Virus record (IMG/VR): IMGVR_UViG_3300042369_000038
Span: 1-29,380 of that record
Length of the DNA stretch: 29,380 nucleotides
Strand: one strand, 5' to 3'
Source of the DNA: a virus
Program-made: the position numbers and the translations under genes
Notes under the pieces: model-generated
The model's database searches: none
What the model saw: the letters and a program-made list of their open reading frames with translations, nothing else
Told to the model about the DNA's origin: nothing
In this document: one piece after another, positions 28,996-29,380 of the stretch
How positions within the stretch are numbered: position 1 is the stretch's first letter
How the letters are laid out: each line of letters begins with the position of its first letter

Positions 28996-29380
28996 TTAAA
29001 TTGTATGTATTCTTACTGCTCGGACTGATAAGTTACTGCTCTTAACAGATGTGAATTGAGAACCATCACCAGTAAAAAAAGCATTTACACTATTAGCTGC
29101 TGCTTCTGTAGAACTCCAATATATAGAATTAAGAAACCCATTTGTTGAGCCTAAAACTCTATTTACAATAGCAGCTGAATTATAACACATATTTAACTCC
29201 CAAATTGCAGGTAAATACCAATCTGAAAAACCACCATCTGCAAAAAGTCTTGCTCTTCCTGCAGCATAAGCTGTAGTCGCCGGGAGAAGTGTTTGTGCTA
29301 TAATTGCATTAGTATTTGTAAGACCATCTGAATAACTTCGAGCTGTAGCACCTATTGCAATAGTTTGAAATGCTGGTATT
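28996..29380 (-). CDS. Tail fibre C-terminal domain, DUF1566/Lcl-like (same gene as 1-1383)
   Basis: C-terminal part of the fibre gene; bases 29299-29380 duplicate 1-82. The last roughly 85 residues carry the hallmarks of the DUF1566/Lcl, C-type-lectin-like fold: DGGFSDWYLPAIWEL, then YWSSTE, and a closing VRAVRI strand. Such domains often cap phage and bacterial adhesins. Some are the variable part of diversity-generating retroelements, but no reverse transcriptase or template repeat is present here. The shorter frame starting with Met at 29190 is only the end of this protein and not a separate gene. Domain assignment is by motif recognition. Confidence 0.75.
   Translation of the reverse strand, partial: IPAFQTIAIGATARSYSDGLTNTNAIIAQTLLPATTAYAAGRARLFADGGFSDWYLPAIWELNMCYNSAAIVNRVLGSTNGFLNSIYWSSTEAAANSVNAFFTGDGSQFTSVKSSNLSVRAVRIHTI
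29299..29380. repeat. Terminal direct repeat, right copy (circular contig end)
   Basis: Exact copy of bases 1-82. It marks closure of the circle. A true short terminal redundancy of the packaged DNA is possible but less likely, because it lies inside a coding region. Confidence 0.95.

Noticed and set aside
28996-29298. Diversity-generating retroelement variable region
   Set aside because: The fibre tip is of a fold used by DGRs, but no reverse transcriptase gene or adenine-rich template repeat was seen.
1-29380. Integrase, lysogeny module, tRNA genes, CRISPR array, IS elements
   Set aside because: Looked for and not seen; the genome appears strictly virulent, though the small HTH protein at 4659 leaves some doubt.

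Overview
The window looks like one complete, circular genome of a tailed (siphovirus-like) phage of a Bacteroidetes host, probably Flavobacterium-like. The first 82 bases are repeated exactly as the last 82 (1-82 = 29299-29380), so the unique circle is 29,298 bp, and the cut falls inside a tail-fibre gene. The Bacteroidetes assignment rests on AT-rich DNA, start codons without Shine-Dalgarno sequences, promoters of the TTTG/TAnnTTTG type, and families typical of phages of that phylum (DUF3127, XkdF-type protease, DUF6712-like connector, DUF1566-like fibre tip). No integrase, tRNA, CRISPR array, IS element or reverse transcriptase was seen.

Nearly everything is coded on the minus strand, read from high to low coordinates. 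The packed early block (13054 to 10425) holds several very small genes, an HNH endonuclease, a GIY-YIG endonuclease and a DnaA-domain-IV-like protein, and ends in a UUCG-loop terminator. A 400-bp non-coding region (10020-10424) carries an iteron array (AACTTTGCACAA and its complement), a host-type promoter and a leader RNA with crossing stems. It leads into the primase-helicase gene. The replication/recombination block (10019 to 4659) encodes primase-polymerase/helicase, GIY-YIG endonuclease, VRR-type nuclease, ERF annealing protein, PD-(D/E)XK exonuclease and a DUF3127 SSB-like protein, and ends in a terminator. The block from 4617 to 1767 carries small membrane and unknown proteins, a sigma-factor-like protein and both terminase subunits.

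The late region wraps round the circle: 116-aa protein, tail fibre, tail-tip proteins, tape measure and tail terminator (1737 round to 22185); a neck protein (22166-21762); XkdF protease/scaffold, capsid and tail tube (20494-18000, then a terminator); and portal, connector, two small holin-like membrane proteins, M15 endolysin, a u-spanin and a DEDD exonuclease (17916-13449, then a terminator). The only plus-strand genes are two overlapping, paralogous tail-chaperone-like genes at 20538-21765.

The most unusual signal is a bipartite motif, TRAACAW, then 12-13 nt, then TRTAATATAGTT, placed 0 or 2 nt before the ATG of exactly four minus-strand late genes (1737, 17916, 20494, 22166). One copy starts directly after a terminator. 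It looks like a phage-specific late promoter giving leaderless or nearly leaderless mRNAs, and the sigma-like protein encoded upstream of the terminase is a natural candidate to recognise it. Together with the pseudoknot-like leader, the iteron/DnaA-IV module and the reversed chaperone pair, these are the parts most worth testing.
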